Source: Bretschneidera sinensis (lineage: Eukaryota; Streptophyta; Magnoliopsida; Brassicales; Akaniaceae). From it: a DNA stretch of 64,000 bases. A program made the translations under genes and the position numbers. Each line of letters starts with the position of its first letter. The first letter of the stretch is position 1. Under the pieces are notes generated by a model. The model was not told where the DNA came from. It saw only the letters and a list, made by a program, of their open reading frames with translations, and ran no database searches. Positions 58,484 to 64,000 of this stretch are shown piece after piece. Location: contig CM043702.1 in the NCBI GenBank assembly GCA_023935145.1, positions 76,871,820 through 76,935,819 on the forward strand. Direction: 5' to 3'.

Positions 58484-58630
58484 GTGATACAGTCTTGTAT
58501 CAAGTTCCTGATAACAGCTAACAAAGTTTTTCACAACTAACTAATTGTTTTATAATTACTTATTAACAACTTTTCTCGCCACTTGTTTTTCTTCAATCTC
58601 CTGTAATCCTTGAGCCTTCTTTCTTACTTT
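58484..58630 (-). repeat. Chromovirus 3' LTR (deleted)
   Basis: Minus-strand terminus GGAACTTGATACAAGACTGTATCA matches that of the right LTR at 63346. Upstream is U3-like (AACAATTAGTTAGTTGTG). The TATA box and transcribed part found in the other LTR are missing. Confidence 0.6.
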
Positions 58631-58633
58631 GTT

Positions 58634-61600
58634 TATGCATCCATCCATCTTAGTATGTACTTAGCTCTTGTACTTCTTCTCTGAGCTGTTACTTGCCTTT
58701 CAATACCACTACTGTCCAAGCCTCTGCTCATTGCCCTGCCCCACTCTTCAGTTCTTCTATTATTGTGGTACTGGTCATGTATAATGCTATCATTACCCAT
58801 CCCATCAAGAATGACCTGTTCCTCAAGGTCAAAACCAGGTAAAATGAATTTTATATTGGTCGAATCTTCCCATGACGTGTCTTTAGGAGCCAAGCCATCC
58901 CATTGCACCATTACTTGAGTTATGAGCTTACCATTTATCCAAACATCCCTTTTATTCAAAATAGCCAGTGGGGTGAGTACTGGTGTGTTGTCATAGCTTA
59001 AGAGAGGTAATGCAATACTAATTGGTGTGGAATTTCCTTAGAAGGGTTTAAGAATTAATATGTGAAAGACAGGATGAATCTTGCTGTTAACAAGTAATTG
59101 TAATTGTGAAGCCACTGTACCAATCCTTTCAATGATCTTGAATGGGCCATAATATCTCTTATTGAGCTTCTGATTGACACTTAGTGCTACAGACTGTTGC
59201 CTATAAGGTTGGAGTTTTTCCAAAACCAGGGTACCAACTTTAAATGACTTGTCACTTATTTTAGTATCAACAAGTGACTTCATTCTAGATTGAGCCTGTG
59301 ACATATGAGTCCTTAAGGTTTGTGACAACTCATCTCTGGTACTCAACTCTTGATCCACATCTTCCACATTAGAAGAACTAGGTAAGTATTTGTAAAGCCT
59401 ATGTGGAGGTTTGCCATAGAGTGCCTCAAAGGGGGTCATTTTAATAGTAGAGTGATGAAAGGTGTTGTATGAGTATTCTGCCCAGGGTTAAATCTTCACC
59501 CAAGAAGTAGGCTTCTCTTGAGCGAATACCCTCAAATATTGTTCCAAACACATGTTGAGAACTTCACCTTGGCCATCTGTTTGAGGATGGTAAGCTGAAC
59601 TAAAGTGCAATGCAGTCCCACTATATTTGAATAAATGCTTCCAAAAGTGACTTTATAAGATCTTGTCTCTATCTGAAGCAATTGATTTAGGTAGTCCATG
59701 TAGTTTAAAAACCATATCAATGAAGAGTTTAGCTGCCGTTTGACCAATGAATGTGGCAGGTAGGGCACCAAAATGGTCATACTTGGTAAGCCTACCCACT
59801 ACCACCACTAGGATGACAGAATAACCATGAATAATAGGCAATCCTATTATGAAATCCATACAAATATCTTCATATACTTGCTCAGGCACAACAAGGGATT
59901 GAAGTAATCCCCATGGAGAAGAGGTGAGGCATTTAGTTTATTGACAGATGACACACTGCCTAACAAATTCTTTGATATCATTCTTCATACCTGACCAAGA
60001 GAAATTTATAGCAATTGTCATGAATGTTCTGTGTACACCAGTATGTCCTCCAATCAATGAGCTATGACAGTCTTCTAAAATCTTGAGTTTGAGTGGAGAC
60101 TCTGAATGAAGCAACAATTTATCCTTTAAAAATAACGCACCATTCCTCACTTTGTACTCATTCTCCCCTTTTCCACTCTTCAATTATGAAATAAGGATAT
60201 CAAAAAAGGATCTGTAGCATTCTCTTTCTTTAAATCCCCCAAAATGTCAAAAATAGGATAAGACTGCAACATGAACTGACTACTTTCATTAAGCCTAGTG
60301 GAATCTTCTATGTAGTGTAGCCTGGATGACGCATCTGCAGTTGTATTATCCTTCCTTGGTTTATATACTATAGTATAGCAATACCCAAGTAGTTTATTGA
60401 GGCAAAGTTGTTGCTTTAGAGTCTGTACTGTTTGAGACATTAAACTTTTCAAGGCTTTATGATCTGTATGAATTTAAAATTTTCTTCCCAACAAAGTATT
60501 GCCTCCATTTTTTTATAGCTTGAGTAATGGCATACAACTCCCTTATATAAGTGGAGGCTACTGCCATTTTAGGACTAAGCTTCTTGCAGTAAAAGGCCAG
60601 AGGATGAAGGTGTTACATCAATACTGCTCCAATGCCAATATTAGAAGCATCAGTTTCCACCACAAAGTCTTCATTAAAATTTAGTAGTGCTAATACAAGA
60701 ACCACAGTCATGGCATGCTTCAAAGTTTCAAAAGCCTGTTGGGCCTCTTCATTCCAGCTAAATGAATATTTCTTAAATAGATTAGTTAGAAGGTTTGCAA
60801 TTTGGGCATAAGCTTTGAAAAATCTTCCATAATAGCCAGTAAGCCCGAGAAAACCTCTGAGTTGTGTAAGATTTTATGGTGTAGGCCAGTCCTGCATAGC
60901 TTGGATTTTATTTGGATCTGGTTGAACCTTGTGTATACTGACTAGATGCCCCAAGTACTCTAAGGAAGACTAACCAAAGTTACATATACTCAACTTAGCA
61001 AATAGTTGGCTAAAGGATAATCAATTTAAGACCAGGTCTAGATGTGTAACATGGTCCTCCATACAACTTCTATATACCAGCATATCATAAAGAATAAAAA
61101 AAAAAATGACAAATTTTCTCTAGCACGGCCTGATTATAGTATTCATTGCAGTTTGAAATGTAGAGCGTGCATTGGTGGGGCCACAGGGCATTACCAGAAA
61201 CTCATAGTGGTCCTCATGAGTTCTAAATGCAGTCTTCTCAATGTCATTAGGTTTAACTCTGATATGATGATAACCAGCTCTAAGATCTAGTTTGGAAAAA
61301 ACAACAGCACCATGTAATTCATCTAACAATTCATCAATAGTAGGGATAGGAAATCTATCCTTAACAGTGATAGAATTGAGATCTCTATAATCACCATAGA
61401 ATCTCCATGACCCATCTTTCTTCTTTACTAGTAGAACTCGTGAGGAGTATAGACTATGGCTAAGCTTAATAACTCTAGATTGTGGCATCTCTTGCACTAA
61501 TTTTTCAATTTCATGCTTATGGAAATAGGATATCTATAGGGTTTGACATTTACTAGTTGAGAACTAGGATGTAGATGGTCAAATTCCATAACTGGAGGTA

Positions 61601-63240
61601 AATCCTTAAGTTCAATAAAAACTGACTCCTACTGCTGTCATAATTTTTCAAGTACAGAAGGTAATTTCCTATCTTGATCAGGTACAACACATGCCTTCAA
61701 ATGAAAGTAGGAAGATATTACCTTATTATCAACCAATTTCAACCATTTCAGACTGATATGTTGAGGATTCAATTGAGGCTCTCCCACCAAATGAATCTAG
61801 AGACCTTGCCACTTCAACGTTTGTAGTCAGTGATGATGGGACCTAGCAGTTCAAGCCATTGTATACCTAAGACCAAATTTGCTTCTTCAATAGGTAACAC
61901 AAACACATCCTAGGAAAAGAGTTGATTCTGCAAGTATAATGATATATTTTGGCACCATTTAGAACAGCTTAGGAAATCTCAATTGCCTATCAAAACTTTG
62001 AAAGGCTTGCAAGGTAGAATTGGCCAACCCAACTGTTTGGCTACACTTTCTTGCACAAAGTTGTGAGTACTGCCACTGTCAATTAAGACTTGAATCTTGC
62101 GATTCTTCCATTCCCCAGTAATCTTGATAATGCTTGGAGTTGATTGACCACCTAGAGCATGCAATCTAATCTTAGACACTTGAATCAACTGGTCTCCTTC
62201 AAAACTTTCCTTAGGTTAATCCTTAGGTTCACCATTTGGTTCTTCCTCAACCATTAACAGCAAAAACTGGCTTTTACATTTGTGACCAGGTTGAAATCTC
62301 TCATCACAATTATAACATAGGCCATTTTCCCTTCTGATTTTTATTTCAGTTAGGATTAATCTTCTAATTGGTAGTGTAGGTGTTTTAATTGTTGGAGGTG
62401 GTTTTGGAACTTGTGATACAGGGGTAGGTAGGGTACCAGTACCAGTAACAGGTCGAGGCCATTGAGGTTTCCATAATTTCCTTAACTCAGCAAACTTGTC
62501 TTCATGGAGTTTTGCTAAGGACATTACTTATAACAAAGAAGTTCGTTGGAGTACTAATAACTCTCTTCTCAATTCAGGTTTCAACCCTGAGATGAAAAGA
62601 CTAACAAGGAAAGGTTCTTGAAGACATTAACCTTATTGGATAAAAACTCAAATTGAGCCTGGTAATCAGTAATAGAATCGGTTTGCTGAAGTTTAGCTAA
62701 TGCTCTTGTATAATCTTCACAGGAAGAATGACCAAACCTTTGTTTAATTCTAAGAAATCATACCAGGAAAGTATGAAACCATTCGGAGTGGCCCATTGAA
62801 AACAGGAAAGAGCAGCACCATCTAAGTGAAAAGAAGAGAATATTAATCTTTGATCAACAGGAGTAACAGGATAAGTAAAGAATTGTTTAGCTTTAAATGA
62901 CCACCCAGAAGGATCTGTTCCATCTAAGCGAGGAAGATTTAACCTCATCATTTTCATTTGATTGTAACCTTGTTGTCATCCTTGAGCCCTAGGCATGTCT
63001 TCAACTCGATCTCTTTTATCGCAACGAATTGATTGCTGATTGAGTCCAGATTGCAAGGTTTCTTGAATTGCAGCTATATATTGTTGCAGTTGAGCCATTA
63101 CCAAAGACATAGGAGTGACAAAATTTTTGATAGCAGCTGTTTCGACAGATAAGTTGGAATGCAATTCAGTAATTCCTTTGAATTGCACTTCTAATCTTGA
63201 GATTTTGTCTTCTATTTTATTGAATCTAGTACCTCACCCA
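58634..63240 (-). pseudogene. Chromovirus gag-pol (degenerate)
   Basis: Gag at 63188-62216 has RLDGTDPSGWSFKAKQFF and a Cys motif CYNCDERFQPGHKC. The protease at 62188-61979 has IDSGSTHNFV. RT at 61497-61120 has [22 protein letters not shown] and [14 protein letters not shown]; the YxDD region near 61090 is corrupted (LYDMLV). RNase H has VVETDASNIGIGAVL near 60670. Integrase has a zinc domain at 60183-59938 (HSSLIGGHTGVHRT, CVICQ), a core with ICMDFIIGLP and the second Asp near 59655. The chromodomain at 58959-58800 reads VQWDGLAPKDTSWED...FDLEEQVILDG, retaining the W...W-E pattern that binds modified histone tails. Many stops and shifts. Confidence 0.88.
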
Positions 63241-63345
63241 TTTGTGTTGAGGTTTGTATTCGTTTGTTTTGGAAAGAGAATGAAATTGGAAAGGTGTTTG
63301 TTGTATGGTGTAAATGAGTAATCTTGGTACAATGAAAGCACCAAT

Positions 63346-63507
63346 TGATAGGGTCTTGTATCAAGTTCCTGATGAGTTCAGGATCAAACTCTAGAAATAG
63401 GAGAGAGAAAAAGAAGAACTTTGAAAAGAAGAAGAATTGAGAGAAAAAAATTAAGAATTCGTTTATTGCTTGTCTTCATCTGATAAGATACATTGTATTT
63501 ATAGTAT
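63346..63507 (-). repeat. Chromovirus 5' LTR (U3 deleted)
   Basis: Contains TATA box CTATAAATAC (minus, about 63494-63503), a transcribed T/C-rich leader and the terminus GACCCTATCA. The U3 upstream of the TATA is absent; pol-tail sequence adjoins directly. Confidence 0.65.
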
Positions 63508-63682
63508 ATGCATCCATCCATCTTGGTATCTGCTTAGCTCTTGTACTTCTTCTGTGAACTGTTACTTGCCTTTCAATCCCACTGCTATCCAAGCCTCTGC
63601 GCATTGCCCTGCCCTGCTCTTCAGTTCTTCTATTGTTGTGGTTCTGGTCGTGTATAATGCTATCAAAATGCTTTAAGTACAA
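63508..63682 (-). pseudogene. Extra chromovirus pol C-terminal tail
   Basis: Near-duplicate of 58634-58793: shared residues SIIHDQ, NNRRTEE, GRAM, RGLDSSGIERQVT, RRSTRAK and WMDA. It lies upstream of the 5' LTR in element orientation, so it belongs to another copy or a tandem arrangement. Confidence 0.8.
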
Positions 63683-64000
63683 TCAAACAATGGATATCAC
63701 AACTACAAAACGGTCTTGGTCTTGTTTCTTTTATTGGAATTTAACTAATTTAGCTTCAAAAAGCTAATTAGTCCAACATCTCCATAACCACTCCCCTCTC
63801 TTGTCAACGCAAAAGATATTTTGAGTGCCCTTCCCCTACAATGAAAAAAAGAAATCAGTAAAATCAATCTCATTACTACAACTAAATTTCTTAAGAAAAA
63901 AATTTCCCTCGTACGTTTACTTTGGTTTTCCTAATAACAAAAGGATAAATGACGTTTAGAAACCGATGCTTGTTTGATACACTGATCATTTTTATGTTTT
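63683..64000. other. Unassigned right edge
   Basis: No ORF or element recognised. A small inverted repeat (TAGCTT/AAGCTA, 63752-63770) could fold but has no further support. Confidence 0.4.

Larger units (their letters stand above)
58484..63670 (-). mobile_element. Chromovirus (Ty3/gypsy with chromodomain)
   Basis: Minus-strand gag, protease, RT, RNase H, integrase and C-terminal chromodomain in order. LTR remnants lie at 58484-about 58630 and 63346-about 63507, with a primer-site motif ATTGGTGCTTTCA at 63333-63345. The LTRs are incomplete in different ways. A second copy of the pol tail lies outside the right LTR. A chromodomain in this position marks the chromovirus branch; the clade (Reina- or Tekay-like) was not settled. 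Confidence 0.85.

Noticed and set aside
63752..63770. Short hairpin at the right edge
   Set aside because: Small AT-rich inverted repeat with no U-tract or flanking context; expected by chance in such sequence.

Overview
The window is plant nuclear DNA, most likely pericentromeric or otherwise repeat-rich chromatin of a dicot. It is almost entirely LTR retrotransposons: Athila, Tat/Retand-like and chromovirus lineages of Ty3/gypsy, plus Ty1/copia. One SINE and a few kilobases of AT-rich, gene-free sequence make up the rest. I found no convincing host gene, tRNA, rRNA or CRISPR array. Species cannot be read from the sequence.

Layout. 12-5496: Athila family A deletion derivative (minus). 5504-6747: another family-A LTR variant (minus). 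6750-11692: Athila family B derivative (plus) whose middle (8578-10911) is inverted. 11693-12605: partial family-A LTR (plus). 12606-14410 and 20476-about 20945: a chromovirus-like element (minus), split by a copia element at 14411-20475 with target duplication GTCTT. About 20946-22300: eroded LTR-like DNA. 22541-22714: SINE with 16-bp target duplication. 22731-26448: AT-rich DNA with two segmental duplications. 26454-28165: small copia derivative with an inverted interior and target duplication AGGTC. 28670-32075: Tat-like deletion derivative (minus). 32076-34316: AT-rich spacer. 34317-58029: Retand-like Tat element (plus, target duplication CATTA), carrying an antisense gene and a 101-bp tandem array near its 3' end. 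It is split inside its integrase by a complete Athila family B element at 39467-51187 (target duplication CCCTA). 58484-63670: chromovirus with a recognisable chromodomain (minus).

How the parts work together. Every protein-coding signal is gag-pol or a retroelement accessory ORF. The best preserved element is the Athila at 39467-51187: two 1369-bp LTRs, a tRNA-Asp-type primer site, one uninterrupted gag-pol frame broken only by five stop codons, a third ORF (47263-48390) and a polypurine tract. The Retand host element keeps gag, protease, RT, RNase H and integrase with several stops and two frameshifts, plus an antisense ORF with a visible intron.

The most unusual signals are: (1) arrays of the palindrome TGCGATCGATCGCA and its variant TGCGATCGAGCGCA at the U3, leader and ORF3-flanking positions of the Athila elements; (2) a possible separate promoter and intron in front of Athila ORF3; (3) two independent internal inversions in retroelements; (4) a 101-bp tandem array whose units carry a conserved hairpin with paired changes in some units. 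Coordinates of LTR ends with target duplications are exact; edges of eroded copies are approximate.
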